From Streptococcus agalactiae ATCC 13813 (GTDB taxonomy: Bacteria; Bacillota; Bacilli; Lactobacillales; Streptococcaceae): a stretch of DNA of 52,637 nucleotides. Where the stretch lies: assembly GCF_000186445.1 (NCBI RefSeq), contig NZ_GL636070.1:1373655-1426291 (forward strand), written 5' to 3'. Below are positions 26,577 through 37,075 of the stretch, one piece after another. The notes under the pieces are model-generated. The model saw only the letters and a list, made by a program, of their open reading frames with translations. It was not told the DNA's origin and did not search any database. Both the position numbers and the translations under genes were made by a program. The first letter of the stretch is position 1; each line of letters starts with the position of its first letter.

Positions 26577-27269
26577 TTATTTACCTAAGTAATATTCTGA
26601 AACAAGGTTTAATTTTTCATCAAATTCGAAAACAAGTGGTGGGAAGTTAGGAATTTCAACGTCCATGATTTCATCATCTGACAATTGTTTGATATGTTTT
26701 ACAAGAGCACGGATTGAGTTACCGTGTGCACCAACAAACACATTTTTACCATCTTTAAGAGCAGGAGCAATTTTATCTTCCCAGAAAGGAAGAGCACGCT
26801 CTAAAGTAATTTTTAGGTTTTCTGCATCTGGAATAACAGAATCATCTAGTGAAGCATAGCGACGATCAGTATGTGCTGAATGTTCATCATCTTTAGCCAT
26901 ATCTGGAGGCAATACATCATATGAACGACGCCAAATATGAACTTGCTCATCACCAAATTGTTCAGCTGCTTCTGCTTTATTTTTTCCTGTCAATCCACCG
27001 TAATGACGTTCGTTCAAGCGCCATGATTTTTCAACTGGTACCCAAAGTTGATCAGCTGCTTCAAGGGCAAGGTTAGTTGTTTTGATAGCACGTTTAAGAA
27101 CTGATGTAAAAGCAAGGTCGAACTCAATACCTGCTGCTTGAATTAATTTCCCAGCATCAATAGCTTGTTGTGTACCTTTTTCTGAAAGATCTACGTCAGC
27201 CCATCCAGTGAAAAGGTTAGCTTTATTCCACTCAGATTCACCGTGGCGTGCGAATACTAATTTTACCAT
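26577..27269 (-). CDS. gpmA: 2,3-bisphosphoglycerate-dependent phosphoglycerate mutase
   Basis: Interconverts 3- and 2-phosphoglycerate in glycolysis. The 230-residue enzyme carries the phosphohistidine motif [10 protein letters not shown] (His9 after the initiator), the second catalytic His in [11 protein letters not shown], and the substrate-binding segments [12 protein letters not shown] and [14 protein letters not shown] of the cofactor-dependent dPGM family. Usual length. GGAG lies 10 nt before the ATG. It is a single-gene unit between pbp2b-recR and tpiA. Confidence 0.98.
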   Translation of the reverse strand: MVKLVFARHGESEWNKANLFTGWADVDLSEKGTQQAIDAGKLIQAAGIEFDLAFTSVLKRAIKTTNLALEAADQLWVPVEKSWRLNERHYGGLTGKNKAEAAEQFGDEQVHIWRRSYDVLPPDMAKDDEHSAHTDRRYASLDDSVIPDAENLKITLERALPFWEDKIAPALKDGKNVFVGAHGNSIRALVKHIKQLSDDEIMDVEIPNFPPLVFEFDEKLNLVSEYYLGK

Positions 27270-27401
27270 TAGAAAATTTCTCCTTTAATTTTGGCTATAC
27301 CAATATTTACTTTAACTATTCTACAAAAAATAGCCATAAAAATCTAGTCTGATTACTAGTTCAATAATCAAAAATAGCTTATTATTAACTATCTATAAGA
27401 A

Positions 27402-27432
27402 AAGGCATATCACCTAGAGTGCTATGCCTTTA
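27402..27432 (-). terminator. tpiA terminator
   Basis: AAAGGCATA / TATGCCTTT with a partly paired 13-nt interior; a T tract continues beyond on the minus strand. Confidence 0.85.
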
Positions 27433-27445
27433 GATATCATGTGAT

Positions 27446-28204
27446 TTATTTAACAAAATCTAATAAGGCAAGGAAGCTTTCTGCTTCAAGTGAAGCTCCA
27501 CCTACAAGGGCACCGTCAACGTCTGGGCAAGCCATGTATTCTGCAACGTTTTCGGGTTTAACTGAACCACCGTATTGAACACGAACTTTGTCAGCAACTG
27601 CTTGACCGAAGTCTGCTGCAACAACGTCACGAACTGCTTTACACATGTTTTGTGCGTCGTCTTGAGTTGCTGATTTACCAGTACCAATAGCCCAGATTGG
27701 TTCGTAAGCGATAACAAGTGATGATACTTGCTCTTCTGACAAACCTGCAAGAGCTGCTGAAACTTGAGCACCTACGAATTCAACCGCTTTACCAGCTTCG
27801 TAAGTTTCAAGAGACTCACCGCAACAAATGATTGGAGTCAAACCATTAGCAAAGATAGCTTTTGCTTTTTTGTTGATATCTTGGTCAGTTTCATGAAAAT
27901 AATCACGACGTTCTGAGTGACCGATAACAACGTAGTCTGTACCCATTTCAGCCAATACTTTAGGGCTGTTTTCACCAGTGAATGCACCTGAATTCTCAAA
28001 ATAGCTATTTTGAGCAGCGATTTTCAATTCTGAACCTTTAGCTGCTTCAAGAACTGTTGATAAAGTAAGCGCTGGAGCAGCAATCCCTGCTTCAACAAGT
28101 TCTGATGATGGTAATTTAGAAGCTACTGCTTCGATGAATGCTTTTGCTTCTTCTGGATTTTTATTCATTTTCCAGTTACCAGCGATAAATGGTTTACGTG
28201 ACAT
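27446..28204 (-). CDS. tpiA: Triosephosphate isomerase
   Basis: Interconverts dihydroxyacetone phosphate and glyceraldehyde 3-phosphate. The TIM barrel of 252 residues shows GNWKMNKN (substrate Asn/Lys), the electrophilic His in [10 protein letters not shown], the catalytic base Glu in [17 protein letters not shown], and the phosphate-binding [10 protein letters not shown] and GALVGGASL. Codon bias is strong, as in other glycolytic genes here (long overlapping open frames are its shadows). AGAGG lies about 9 nt before the ATG. Monocistronic. Confidence 0.98.
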   Translation of the reverse strand: MSRKPFIAGNWKMNKNPEEAKAFIEAVASKLPSSELVEAGIAAPALTLSTVLEAAKGSELKIAAQNSYFENSGAFTGENSPKVLAEMGTDYVVIGHSERRDYFHETDQDINKKAKAIFANGLTPIICCGESLETYEAGKAVEFVGAQVSAALAGLSEEQVSSLVIAYEPIWAIGTGKSATQDDAQNMCKAVRDVVAADFGQAVADKVRVQYGGSVKPENVAEYMACPDVDGALVGGASLEAESFLALLDFVK

Positions 28205-28304
28205 TACACATACCTCTTCTTTTTTTATTTACTAATCTATCATACCATAAATTATAGTTAATTAAAAGTTTCACGAGTTTAGTAAAACGCTTTAATTATA
28301 GATA

Positions 28305-28331
28305 CTAAAAAAAGAGTCCCTGAGGACTCTT
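28305..28331 (-). terminator. tuf terminator
   Basis: AAGAGTCC / GGACTCTT with a 4-nt loop, then seven T on the minus strand. It lies 54 nt beyond the tuf stop. Confidence 0.95.
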
Positions 28332-28385
28332 CACAATTTGAGCTGTCTGACTCTAACTGCCGTTTGGGAACTTAATTAAGTTAAA

Positions 28386-29582
28386 TTAAGCTTCAATTTC
28401 TGAAACGATACCTGAACCAACAGTACGTCCACCTTCACGGATTGAGAAAGTAGTACCTTGTTCTACGGCGATTGGGTGAATCAATTCAACTTCGATAGTA
28501 ACGTTATCACCAGGCATAACCATTTCTGTTCCTGCTGGAAGTTCGATTGAACCTGTTACGTCAGTTGTACGGAAGTAGAATTGTGGACGGTAGTTGTTGA
28601 AGAATGGAGTATGACGTCCACCTTCTTCTTTAGAAAGGATGTAAACTTCACCTTTAAATTTAGTGTGTGGGTTGATTGAACCTGGTTTAGCAAGAACTTG
28701 ACCACGTTCGATTTCATCACGTTGAACACCACGAAGAAGAACACCAACGTTGTCCCCTGCAAGACCTTCGTCAAGTTGTTTACGGAACATTTCAACACCA
28801 GTAACAACTGCTTTTTGGATATCTTCTTTAATACCAACGATTTCAACTTCGTCGTTGACACGAACAGTACCACGGTCGATACGTCCTGAAGCAACTGTAC
28901 CACGTCCAGTGATTGAGAATACATCTTCGACTGGAAGAAGTAAAGGTTTGTCAGTATCACGTTCTGGTTCTGGAATGTACTCATCAACAGTGCTCATCAA
29001 TTCCATGATGATGTCTTCGTATTTTTCATCGCCTTCAAGTGCTTTAAGAGCTGAACCTTGGATAACTGGAAGGTCATCACCTGGGAAGTCGTATTCTGAA
29101 AGAAGGTCACGAATTTCCATTTCAACCAATTCAAGCAATTCTTCATCATCAACAAGGTCAACTTTGTTCATGAATACGATAAGGTGTTTAACACCAACTT
29201 GACGTGAAAGAAGGATGTGCTCACGAGTTTGTGGCATTGGTCCATCAGTTGAAGCAACTACAAGGATAGCTCCGTCCATTTGAGCAGCACCAGTGATCAT
29301 GTTTTTAACGTAGTCCGCGTGTCCTGGAGCGTCGATGTGGGCATAGTGACGTTTTTCAGTTTCGTACTCAACGTGTGCAGTGTTGATTGTGATTCCGCGT
29401 TCGCGCTCTTCTGGAGCAGCATCGATAGAAGCGTAATCTTTTGGTTGGTTAACTGAAGTAGGCAAGCGACGTGCCAATACAGTTGTGATAGCTGCTGTTA
29501 AAGTAGTTTTACCGTGGTCAACGTGTCCGATTGTACCAATGTTAACGTGTGGTTTACTACGATCGTATTTTTCTTTTGCCAT
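28386..29582 (-). CDS. tuf: Elongation factor Tu
   Basis: GTPase that delivers aminoacyl-tRNA to the ribosome. The 398-residue protein has G1 GHVDHGKT, G2 [13 protein letters not shown]3 DAPGHADY, G4 NKVD and the two C-terminal beta-barrel domains ending in [12 protein letters not shown] start at [10 protein letters not shown] (29582), with GGAGG 11 nt upstream; the in-frame extension of six codons overlaps that SD. Codon usage is the most biased in the window, as expected for a very highly expressed gene. Own promoter and terminator. Confidence 0.99.
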   Translation of the reverse strand: MAKEKYDRSKPHVNIGTIGHVDHGKTTLTAAITTVLARRLPTSVNQPKDYASIDAAPEERERGITINTAHVEYETEKRHYAHIDAPGHADYVKNMITGAAQMDGAILVVASTDGPMPQTREHILLSRQVGVKHLIVFMNKVDLVDDEELLELVEMEIRDLLSEYDFPGDDLPVIQGSALKALEGDEKYEDIIMELMSTVDEYIPEPERDTDKPLLLPVEDVFSITGRGTVASGRIDRGTVRVNDEVEIVGIKEDIQKAVVTGVEMFRKQLDEGLAGDNVGVLLRGVQRDEIERGQVLAKPGSINPHTKFKGEVYILSKEEGGRHTPFFNNYRPQFYFRTTDVTGSIELPAGTEMVMPGDNVTIEVELIHPIAVEQGTTFSIREGGRTVGSGIVSEIEA

Positions 29583-29654
29583 TTTAGGAAAAGCCTCCAA
29601 TAAAATATATTTTATAGATAGACGGTAGGCAATACAGTCTAACTTTACTTATCT

Positions 29655-29682
29655 ATTTTAACAAAATCCTCTAAAAAAGCAA
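29655..29682 (-). promoter_or_regulatory. tuf promoter
   Basis: Minus-strand TTGCTT (29677-29682), 16 bp, extended -10 TGT-TAAAAT (hexamer 29655-29660). Leader of about 65 nt. Confidence 0.75.
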
Positions 29683-29894
29683 GTATTTTATGCTTTTTTG
29701 CTTATTTCTTTATTTCCTTAAAATTCGGGTAAGATTGATTGAGGCGTTTGTTATCTCTTATATGTATTTTTTAGTAGTTATCATATAATCATATTGTTAA
29801 ATACATCCTAATTTATAGTATTAGAATATTAATAGACACTTCTTTTCTTCAAATATCTTCTCTCTATTAATTAGAGTTTAAATTTCAAAAAATA
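29683..29894. other. AT-rich gap between the tuf promoter and the ftsW terminator
   Basis: Gene-free stretch of about 350 bp between tuf and ftsW. Apart from the tuf promoter at one end and the ftsW terminator at the other, I see no ORF with a ribosome binding site, no strong hairpin and no repeat. Confidence 0.6.
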
Positions 29895-29924
29895 CAAAAA
29901 TCGAGATAAAAATCTCGATTTTTG
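29895..29924 (-). terminator. ftsW terminator
   Basis: CAAAAATCGAGAT / ATCTCGATTTTTG, a 13-bp perfect stem with a 4-nt loop and T-rich downstream arm. Confidence 0.95.
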
Positions 29925-29933
29925 TTTGGATGA

Positions 29934-31202
29934 TTATTTAAAGGCATCAAGGTTGATTATTTTTTCATTTTTTTCTTGTGGCTTATATTGCTCTTCTGCT
30001 TCTTTCATTATGAGTTCCTTTTTCTCGTTAGCATCAATATTAAGCACGAATCCGATAGCTACAGAAAGTACCAAGAGGCTGTTCCCTCCTTGGGATAAGA
30101 AAGGAAATGTCACTCCAGTTGAGGGGATTAACCCAGAAATACCACCAATGTTAACAAAAACTTGCATCAATAGCATTGCTCCAATACCAAGAGCGATCAT
30201 TGAGTTGAAAGGATCTTTAGCCTTTATACCTACGTGCATAATACGTAAAATTAAGAAGAAAACCAAAGCTAAAATAAACCCTGCACCAATAACTCCTAAT
30301 TCCTCAATAACAATTGAAAAGACAAAGTCTGTTGTTGCTTCTGGTAAGTACCCTAATTTTTCAATAGAATTCCCAAGTCCTCGACCAAACCAGCCACCGT
30401 TGCTCATTGCATAATACGAATTAGCCAACTGGTGTCCTGAATCTGTTAAATCTTTAAATGGGTCAAAAAAAGCATTAAATCGCTTAGCTACATAACCAAA
30501 GACAGGGACTTTAGCCATTGTCTCAACTCCAACAACTGCAATAGTTCCGATAAATAAAGTTGACCCCACAACGATTAGACCAAGTAAAGCTGAAAACCAT
30601 CGATAACCAATACCACTAATACAGTACATAATAATGACCGTTAGAACAATTATCGAACCATTTCCTAAATCAGGTTGTGCAATTACCAAACCAATCATAA
30701 ATAAAGAATAAAATCGCCAATCTTTTAGGTCGCTTAGTGATCTCGGAAGCCATCTCCCTTTTGTCAAAGCTTGATAATCATATATTTCTATCTTTTTTTG
30801 CCTTCGAGCAAAAGTAAACGCTAAATACCATACGATGATAACTTTTAAATATTCAGCAGGTTGAAAACTAATAGGACCAATAACAATCCAACCATGTGCT
30901 CCATTAACTTCTTGTGTGAAAAAGCGTGCTATTAGTAGTAAAAATACTTCTACCAATACTGCCATAGTCAACACTTTAGAATTTTTCAAAAAATTTAGTT
31001 TCAGTTTATAGATAAAGATAATTGCAACCAAACTGACTGCCCAAAAGACACCCTGGTTGATTACTGAACGAAAAGGGTTAGCTCCAAGCTGAATTAGAGT
31101 TGCACTAGTTGTCGAATAAATTACAATTAAGCCTAGAATAGACAATATCAAATAGGGAATGAGGATGGAATAATTCAGAAGATGCCTTTTATCAATTTTC
31201 AT
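29934..31202 (-). CDS. ftsW: SEDS glycosyltransferase FtsW
   Basis: Septal peptidoglycan polymerase that works with a class B PBP in division. Ten predicted membrane helices in 422 residues. SEDS features include HGWIVIGPISFQPAEYLKV (helices 3-4 region), LVIAQPDLGNGSIIVL with the catalytic Asp of the QPDxG motif, and the C-terminal signature IPSTGVTFPFLSQGGNSLLV. A charged cytoplasmic tail of about 40 residues follows. The length and its lone location beside ppc favour FtsW over RodA. AAGGAA lies 10 nt before the ATG. Confidence 0.93.
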   Translation of the reverse strand: MKIDKRHLLNYSILIPYLILSILGLIVIYSTTSATLIQLGANPFRSVINQGVFWAVSLVAIIFIYKLKLNFLKNSKVLTMAVLVEVFLLLIARFFTQEVNGAHGWIVIGPISFQPAEYLKVIIVWYLAFTFARRQKKIEIYDYQALTKGRWLPRSLSDLKDWRFYSLFMIGLVIAQPDLGNGSIIVLTVIIMYCISGIGYRWFSALLGLIVVGSTLFIGTIAVVGVETMAKVPVFGYVAKRFNAFFDPFKDLTDSGHQLANSYYAMSNGGWFGRGLGNSIEKLGYLPEATTDFVFSIVIEELGVIGAGFILALVFFLILRIMHVGIKAKDPFNSMIALGIGAMLLMQVFVNIGGISGLIPSTGVTFPFLSQGGNSLLVLSVAIGFVLNIDANEKKELIMKEAEEQYKPQEKNEKIINLDAFK

Positions 31203-31245
31203 ATTGTATTATTTCCTTTAATATATCAAAAAATTACCATTATGC

Positions 31246-31254
31246 ATTATATCA
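31246..31254 (-). promoter_or_regulatory. ftsW extended -10
   Basis: Minus-strand TGA-TATAAT (hexamer 31246-31251), about 43 nt before the ftsW ATG; no strong -35. Confidence 0.65.
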
Positions 31255-31307
31255 TCTTTCAAAGTAAAGTAAAAGGAAGAATAGCAATTATCCTCCCTCT
31301 ATTAATA

Positions 31308-34103
31308 TTAACCTGAATTTCGTAAACCTGTTGCAATACCATTAATAGTAATATGAATCAACTTCTCATAGTCTTCATCTAGTTGGTTACTACGAAGACG
31401 TTTAATCAATTCAATTTGAACATAATTCAAAACATTGAAATATGGCAAACGATAATCTAAACTTGCATGTAACATTGGGTTTTCTTCTAATAAATTATCA
31501 TGCTGTTCAATAGCTAAAATCATATCTTTAGTTAACTGCCATTCATTAAGGATGATATTAAAAACATCTCGAACTTCTTTACTTCCAGCTAACTGAGCAT
31601 ACTGAAGCGCAATATTCATATTTGATTTTGATAAAACCATATCTACATTAGATAAAAGAGAATTAAAGAATGGCCATTTTTGATACATGGTTTGTAATTT
31701 TGCTAAGTTTGCCTCATCTTGTTCAATAAAGTGCTTGAAGGCTGACCCAACACCATACCAACCCGGAAACATAATACGATTTTGTGACCATGAAAATACC
31801 CATGGAATTGCACGTAAACCTGAAATTTCTGTAATTGTTTTACGTGCTGCTGGCCGAGAACCAATATTTAAACTTGATACCTCTTTAATTGGACTTGCTT
31901 CAAAGAAATAGTCATAGAAATAAGGATTATCAAAAACTAAATTTCTATAAACGGCATTACTTTCAGCCACAATACCATCCATTGTCTCACGGAAATTATC
32001 AATTTCATTAGGGTTAGTAATCATACGTGTTACCATGCGGTCTATGGAAGCTGAAATAAGCATTTCAAGGTTATAATAGGCTGCATCTTGATTACCATAT
32101 TTATTCTCAATGATTTCACCTTGCTCTGTTAGGCGAATTCGATCTTTGATTGAACCAAAAGGTTGTGATGTGATAGCTTCATAAGATGGACCACCTCCAC
32201 GACCAACAGTTCCACCACGACCGTGGAAAAATGTGATTTTAATACCGTTTTCTTCACCTATTTTTGTTAGCTCATTTTGAGCTTTATATAGAGTCCAACC
32301 AGATGATAAATAGCCACCATCTTTATTACTATCTGAATAACCTAGCATTATTTCTTGATAATTGTTGTTAGTAGCAATCCATTTTTTAACTAATTCATAA
32401 TGTAGATACTGGGTCATAATATCACGTGAATTATCCAAATCTTCGATGGTTTCAAATAACGGTACAATCTGAATACGAGCTTGATTGGCATCAATTAGTC
32501 CAACTTCTTTTAACATGATAGCTAACTCAAACATATCCGAAACGCTCTCTGTGTGAGAAATGATATGCTGTTTTATAATGTCTTCACCCAATTGATCTTT
32601 TAACTCACGTGCTGTTTGGAAAATAGCCAATTCTTTTTGAAGTAACTCGGATTTAGGAGCATGCGTAGAAGATAATGTTCTAGGATCTTCTGTTAATTCT
32701 TTTAAGAGAAGTTGACATTTTTCTTCTTCTGAAAGAGAACTGTAATCATCTACAATATTGGCAGACTTCAATAATTCTGCTACACAAGCTTCATTAATAC
32801 TAGAATCTTGACGCATATCAATAGTAGCTAAATAAAATCCAAAGATATCTACTGCTTGAATAAGACAAGCTAATTCGCCATCGACAAGAGAATCTTGTCC
32901 ATATTGAACTAAAGATTGCTTCACAAGTAACAAATCTTGTTTAAACTCCTCAGCAGTAGCGTATGCTGGTAGTTCTTCTGTCTGTATGTCAGAAGCAACT
33001 TGAGCGATATGTGATTTTATATACCTTCCTACAATATCAGAAGATTCTTGACGACTAACAAATTTCTCTTTTGGGGAAGAACCAACTTTTAAATTTAGTA
33101 GGGTTTGTACTAGTTTATCTTGGATAAAATTGAAAGCTTTACGGTAAGGTTCATTTTCCCTATATACCGAATTATCTTGTGACTGGTTTGCCAATGTAAC
33201 AAGTTCGGGAGAGACTTCAGTTAGACTTATTGAAAGTGACATATTACGATAAAGCTCATTTAGCTGCTCAATATAATGGTTAATAATCACTTCACTTTGT
33301 ACCATAGCTGATAATCTTAGTGTCTCAGCAGTTACAAAGGGATTGCCATCTCTATCACCACCAATCCACATCCCCATAGTCAGAGGCTTAGGATTCTCCA
33401 AGTGAATACCTTTTTTAGCTGCCAGTGCCTTATATTCTGCTGTTAATTTGGTAACTGCTTTAATAAAAGAACGGTTGTAATATTCCATTACATTGGTTAT
33501 CTCATTTTTGACTTTCAATTTTTTCTCGCGAATAGTGTCTGTTTGCATGATAATGCCGATGTAACGACGCAAGTCAGCATACCATTTTTCTTGATTCACG
33601 ATTCCTGCCTTGACATCTCTGTATTTACGTAATAAATCATGAATCTTAGACGTTAATTCGAGCACCGTTTTACGCTGCACCTGAGTAGGATGAGCTGTTA
33701 GCACAGGCACAACATTGACATGTTCAAGAATATCTTTAGCATTTTCATGGCCAGCTACAACATCAATAGTCGTTGATAACTTTCCTAGGTAATCTTGGTT
33801 AAGATTATTTTTATAATTAATTTCATACGCTAAATCAACGTCTTCTGAAATATTAATTAAGAGCGGCAAAATAGAGAAGTAACGAGAAACAATAACCATC
33901 TCCTCGTTGCTTAAAGCCGAAATAGTTTCCTTCAGACCAGTATAATCGTCAGTTGATGATAATGAAACTATTTTTTCAATCTTGTCAAATGATTCACTAC
34001 CAATCAATTTTTGCGTTGCTTCATCCAAAAGCTGCTTCAGTAAACCGACCTCTTCGGTAATGATTTCTTTATTGCTACTACTTTCTAATTTCGGGTGGGA
34101 CAA
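31308..34103 (-). CDS. ppc: Phosphoenolpyruvate carboxylase
   Basis: Carboxylates PEP to oxaloacetate, the anaplerotic source of aspartate in bacteria with an incomplete TCA cycle. 931 residues from the TTG at 34103. The catalytic His is in [14 protein letters not shown], the mobile loop is [15 protein letters not shown], and the C-terminal end LRNSG resembles the family's conserved terminus. I prefer the TTG because AGAGGA lies 8-9 nt upstream and MSHPKLESS fits streptococcal PPCs. The longer GTG start (34130) overlaps that SD. Promoter at 34135-34162; convergent with nothing, divergent from pepF. Confidence 0.95.
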   Translation of the reverse strand: MSHPKLESSSNKEIITEEVGLLKQLLDEATQKLIGSESFDKIEKIVSLSSTDDYTGLKETISALSNEEMVIVSRYFSILPLLINISEDVDLAYEINYKNNLNQDYLGKLSTTIDVVAGHENAKDILEHVNVVPVLTAHPTQVQRKTVLELTSKIHDLLRKYRDVKAGIVNQEKWYADLRRYIGIIMQTDTIREKKLKVKNEITNVMEYYNRSFIKAVTKLTAEYKALAAKKGIHLENPKPLTMGMWIGGDRDGNPFVTAETLRLSAMVQSEVIINHYIEQLNELYRNMSLSISLTEVSPELVTLANQSQDNSVYRENEPYRKAFNFIQDKLVQTLLNLKVGSSPKEKFVSRQESSDIVGRYIKSHIAQVASDIQTEELPAYATAEEFKQDLLLVKQSLVQYGQDSLVDGELACLIQAVDIFGFYLATIDMRQDSSINEACVAELLKSANIVDDYSSLSEEEKCQLLLKELTEDPRTLSSTHAPKSELLQKELAIFQTARELKDQLGEDIIKQHIISHTESVSDMFELAIMLKEVGLIDANQARIQIVPLFETIEDLDNSRDIMTQYLHYELVKKWIATNNNYQEIMLGYSDSNKDGGYLSSGWTLYKAQNELTKIGEENGIKITFFHGRGGTVGRGGGPSYEAITSQPFGSIKDRIRLTEQGEIIENKYGNQDAAYYNLEMLISASIDRMVTRMITNPNEIDNFRETMDGIVAESNAVYRNLVFDNPYFYDYFFEASPIKEVSSLNIGSRPAARKTITEISGLRAIPWVFSWSQNRIMFPGWYGVGSAFKHFIEQDEANLAKLQTMYQKWPFFNSLLSNVDMVLSKSNMNIALQYAQLAGSKEVRDVFNIILNEWQLTKDMILAIEQHDNLLEENPMLHASLDYRLPYFNVLNYVQIELIKRLRSNQLDEDYEKLIHITINGIATGLRNSG

Positions 34104-34134
34104 ACCATCACTTCCTCTCTTAAATCTCACTACT

Positions 34135-34162
34135 ATGATACCATTTTAAAGTAAAAAGTAAA
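34135..34162 (-). promoter_or_regulatory. ppc promoter
   Basis: Minus-strand TTTACT (34157-34162), 16 bp, TGG-TATCAT (hexamer 34135-34140, extended -10). Confidence 0.55.
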
Positions 34163-34241
34163 CCATTCTAGGATTTTTAGATAGAATTTTCAGATTTTTA
34201 CTTATTTATGACAGTAATCAGTTTTTCTTGTTCGACTTTTT

Positions 34242-34250
34242 TGATATACT
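34242..34250 (+). promoter_or_regulatory. pepF extended -10
   Basis: TGA-TATACT (hexamer 34245-34250), about 61 nt before the pepF ATG; no clear -35. Confidence 0.6.
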
Positions 34251-34276
34251 GAGGATAATTGAGATTAACTGATTAA

Positions 34277-34290
34277 TTGTTAATTAACAA
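34277..34290. promoter_or_regulatory. 14-bp palindrome in the pepF leader
   Basis: TTGTTAATTAACAA, perfect, about 20-33 nt downstream of the predicted transcription start. A possible operator, but AT-rich palindromes of this size also occur by chance. Confidence 0.35.
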
Positions 34291-34311
34291 CTATTATTAA
34301 AGGAGTATCGC

Positions 34312-36111
34312 ATGGAACTTAAAAAACGCTCTGAATTCCCTGAAAATGAACTTTGGGATCTGACTGCTCTCTACAAAGATCGTCAAGATTTTTTACTGGC
34401 TATTGAAAAAGCTCTTGAGGATATCAAGGTTTTCAAAAAAAATTACGAGGGAAAACTTAATTGTGTTGAGGATTTTACTAGTGCCCTTATGGAAATCGAG
34501 CATATTTATATCCAGATGAGTCACATTGATACCTATGCTTTTATGCCTCAAACTACTGACTTTAGCAACGAAGAGTTTGCACAAATTTCTCAAGCAGGAT
34601 CAGACTTCGCAACTAAAGCTAATGTACTACTTTCTTTCTTTAATACTGCCCTAGCAAATGCAGATATAAAGATTTTAGATTCTTTAGAAAATAACCCTCA
34701 TTTCAAAGCAACTATTCGCCAAGCTAAAATTCAAAAGCAACACTTATTAAGTCCAGAAGTCGAAAAAGCTTTGACAAACTTAAATGAAGTCCTAAATACA
34801 CCATATGATATTTATACTAAAATGCGTGCTGGCGATTTTGATATGGAAGATTTTGAAGTTGACGGAAAAACCTACAAAAATAGTTTTGTAACTTATGAAA
34901 ATTACTTTCAAAATCACGAAAATGCAGAGATACGTGAAAAATCCTTCCGTTCATTCTCGAAAGGTCTACGTCAGCACCAAAATGCTGCAGCTGCGGCTTA
35001 TCTTGCAAAAGTCAAATCTGAAAAGTTAATTGCTGATATGCGTGGTTACGATAGTGTTTTTGATTATCTTCTTTCCGAACAAGAAGTTGACCGTTCAATG
35101 TTTGACAGACAAATTGATCTTATCATGGATGAATTTGGTCCAGTAGCTCAACGATTCCTCAAACATATCGCCGATGTTAATGGTATTGAAAAGATGACTT
35201 TTGCAGATTGGAAATTAGACATTGATAACGAACTTAATCCCGAAGTAAGTATCAATGATGCCTATGACTTAGTAATGAAATCAGTTGCTCCTTTAGGAAA
35301 AGAATATTCCCAAGAGGTTGAGCGCTATCAAAAAGAGCGTTGGGTTGATTTTGCAGCTAACGCTAATAAAGATTCTGGAGGATATGCTGCGGATCCTTAC
35401 AAAGTTCATCCCTATGTACTCATGAGCTGGACGGGGCGTATGAGCGATGTCTACACTCTTATTCATGAGATTGGACATTCTGGTCAATTTATCTTCTCAG
35501 ATAATCACCAAAGTTTTTTCAATACTCACATGTCCACTTACTATGTTGAAGCTCCATCTACTTTTAACGAACTTTTACTTAGTGACTACTTAGAAAACCA
35601 ATTTGATACAGCACGTCAAAAACGCTTTGCTCTTGCACATCGCTTAACTGATACTTACTTCCACAATTTCATTACTCACTTACTTGAAGCTGCTTTCCAA
35701 CGTAAAGTTTACACTCTAATTGAGGAGGGAGGAACTTTTGGAGCAGAACAATTAAATACTATTATGAAGGAAGTATTAACACAATTCTGGGGAGATGCTA
35801 TTGAAATAGATGACGATGCCGCTTTGACATGGATGAGACAAGCTCATTACTACATGGGGCTCTATAGCTATACTTACTCTGCTGGATTAGTAATCTCGAC
35901 AGCCGGCTATCTCAATCTCAAAAATAATCCAAACGGAGCAAAAGAGTGGTTAGCATTCTTGAAATCTGGTGGGAGCCGTACCCCTTTAGAAACAGCTCTA
36001 TTAATCGGTGCTGATATTTCTACTGATAAGCCTCTGCGCGATACTATTAATTTCTTATCTAACACTGTAGACCAAATTATTAATTACAGTAATCTTATTG
36101 AGCAAGGCTAA
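34312..36111 (+). CDS. pepF: Oligoendopeptidase F
   Basis: Cytoplasmic M3B zinc metallopeptidase that cleaves oligopeptides after import. The 599-residue protein has the zinc motif His385-Glu-Ile-Gly-His389 and the downstream ligand region FNELLLSDYL, with the M3B hallmarks YVEAPSTFNE and AHYYMGLYSYTYSAGL near the C-terminus. Full length for PepF/PepB. AAAGGAG lies 7 nt before the ATG. Single-gene unit, closed by a perfect 38-bp palindromic terminator. Confidence 0.96.
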   Translation: MELKKRSEFPENELWDLTALYKDRQDFLLAIEKALEDIKVFKKNYEGKLNCVEDFTSALMEIEHIYIQMSHIDTYAFMPQTTDFSNEEFAQISQAGSDFATKANVLLSFFNTALANADIKILDSLENNPHFKATIRQAKIQKQHLLSPEVEKALTNLNEVLNTPYDIYTKMRAGDFDMEDFEVDGKTYKNSFVTYENYFQNHENAEIREKSFRSFSKGLRQHQNAAAAAYLAKVKSEKLIADMRGYDSVFDYLLSEQEVDRSMFDRQIDLIMDEFGPVAQRFLKHIADVNGIEKMTFADWKLDIDNELNPEVSINDAYDLVMKSVAPLGKEYSQEVERYQKERWVDFAANANKDSGGYAADPYKVHPYVLMSWTGRMSDVYTLIHEIGHSGQFIFSDNHQSFFNTHMSTYYVEAPSTFNELLLSDYLENQFDTARQKRFALAHRLTDTYFHNFITHLLEAAFQRKVYTLIEEGGTFGAEQLNTIMKEVLTQFWGDAIEIDDDAALTWMRQAHYYMGLYSYTYSAGLVISTAGYLNLKNNPNGAKEWLAFLKSGGSRTPLETALLIGADISTDKPLRDTINFLSNTVDQIINYSNLIEQG

Positions 36112-36131
36112 ACTACAGCCTTTCAAAAAAC

Positions 36132-36169
36132 ATAAAAACAAGTTGGAGATATCTCCAACTTGTTTTTAT
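36132..36169. terminator. Bidirectional terminator, pepF and the DUF4430 gene
   Basis: A 38-bp perfect palindrome; each arm contains ATAAAAACAAGTTGGAGAT or its complement, so both directions get a U-rich tail. Confidence 0.96.
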
Positions 36170-36170
36170 C

Positions 36171-36560
36171 TTATTTTTTGTAAACTTCCTGATAAAATTC
36201 AATTTTGTCATTCTTTTTAACTTTAATTTGGTTTGCTGCCTTAGGAGCTAATTTATTATTGACCTTGAACATCCAATAAAGCCCTTTGGTTTCATCTTGG
36301 CTGATGCCATCAATTGAAGTAATGAAACCATCTTTTTCTTTAACTTTATAGTTAGCTTTAAGCACATCCAAAATAGTATCACCTTTATGGTAAACAACCT
36401 TTTCACTTAACACGTTCGTATCTTCTTTAACCACCAATTCAACCTTACCAACTTCTAACGTTGAGCTAGTTGTTGTCTTATTCGATGTAGATGGTTGCCC
36501 GCAAGCTACTAAAGTTGTAGCGAATACTGTTAGCAAGAATAATTTAATGTATTTTTTCAT
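36171..36560 (-). CDS. DUF4430 lipoprotein
   Basis: Small surface lipoprotein of 129 residues. The signal peptide ends in the lipobox LVAC with Cys20, followed by a Ser/Thr linker and one DUF4430 domain (VYHKGDTILDVLKANYKVKE, then YWMFKVNNKLAPKAANQIKV). This domain resembles the C-terminal beta domain of transcobalamin and is typical of surface ligand-binding proteins. It overlaps the upstream ECF S-component gene by 17 nt, with its own SD AAGGAG, so it probably presents a vitamin-like ligand to that transporter. The ligand is unknown; a corrinoid is one guess from the fold. Confidence 0.86.
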   Translation of the reverse strand: MKKYIKLFLLTVFATTLVACGQPSTSNKTTTSSTLEVGKVELVVKEDTNVLSEKVVYHKGDTILDVLKANYKVKEKDGFITSIDGISQDETKGLYWMFKVNNKLAPKAANQIKVKKNDKIEFYQEVYKK

Positions 36561-37068
36561 TCCTAAATCTCCTTAAAATCGGTAACAAAAGAGGATAAAA
36601 TAAACAAGTTGATAAAGCGTGTGCCATATTAAAACTAAGTCCTGCTAATACATAAGTCCACCAAGGCATATGATATAACCAAGCAAAACAGGTATCAATA
36701 ATGACGCCATAAACAACCCCTAACCCTCCTGCAAAGAAAGTTTGAAGTACTACCTCCGTTATTTTACCAAAACATACAGCTTTTGTCAGCGGATATATCA
36801 GAAATTTCCACAAGCATAAAATTAAAGTGAAGGAAATGATTTGCAAAAAGACCCATGGCCCAAAGCCCATTAAAAAAGAAGAAACTAGCATTGTTATAGT
36901 TACAGTAGCTACACCTTCTTTTAAATCGAATAAGACAACTGTAATCAAAAAAATGGCAGTAATTGGCTGAATGTTAGGCAGAGGCGCAAAAGCATATCTC
37001 AACACAACACACAAAGCAGATAATATAGCGACTCTAGTCAATTTAGTTAAAGTTGAATTCTTTATCAT
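36544..37068 (-). CDS. ECF transporter S component (substrate unknown)
   Basis: Membrane substrate-binding subunit of an energy-coupling-factor vitamin importer, 174 residues with about five or six helices. The N-terminal ALCVVLRYAFAPLPNIQPIT, including the helix 1 pattern that docks on EcfT, and FLMGFGPWVFLQIISF fit the LPNIQP-type S components, a group that includes cobalamin-type CbrT. The shared EcfA/EcfA'/EcfT module must be encoded elsewhere. It overlaps the DUF4430 lipoprotein gene. A TATAAT lies 7 nt before the ATG with no proper SD, so it may be leaderless. Confidence 0.85.
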   Translation of the reverse strand: MIKNSTLTKLTRVAILSALCVVLRYAFAPLPNIQPITAIFLITVVLFDLKEGVATVTITMLVSSFLMGFGPWVFLQIISFTLILCLWKFLIYPLTKAVCFGKITEVVLQTFFAGGLGVVYGVIIDTCFAWLYHMPWWTYVLAGLSFNMAHALSTCLFYPLLLPILRRFRNEKIH

Positions 37069-37075
37069 GTCTTTA

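Noticed and set aside
28369-28382. AACTTAATTAAGTT palindrome between tuf and its terminator
   Set aside because: Pure AT-rich symmetry overlapping the end of the transcript; no promoter nearby to regulate.
27502-29202. Long open frames overlapping tpiA and tuf
   Set aside because: Strong codon bias in these highly expressed genes removes stop codons from other frames; there are no RBS or recognisable domains.
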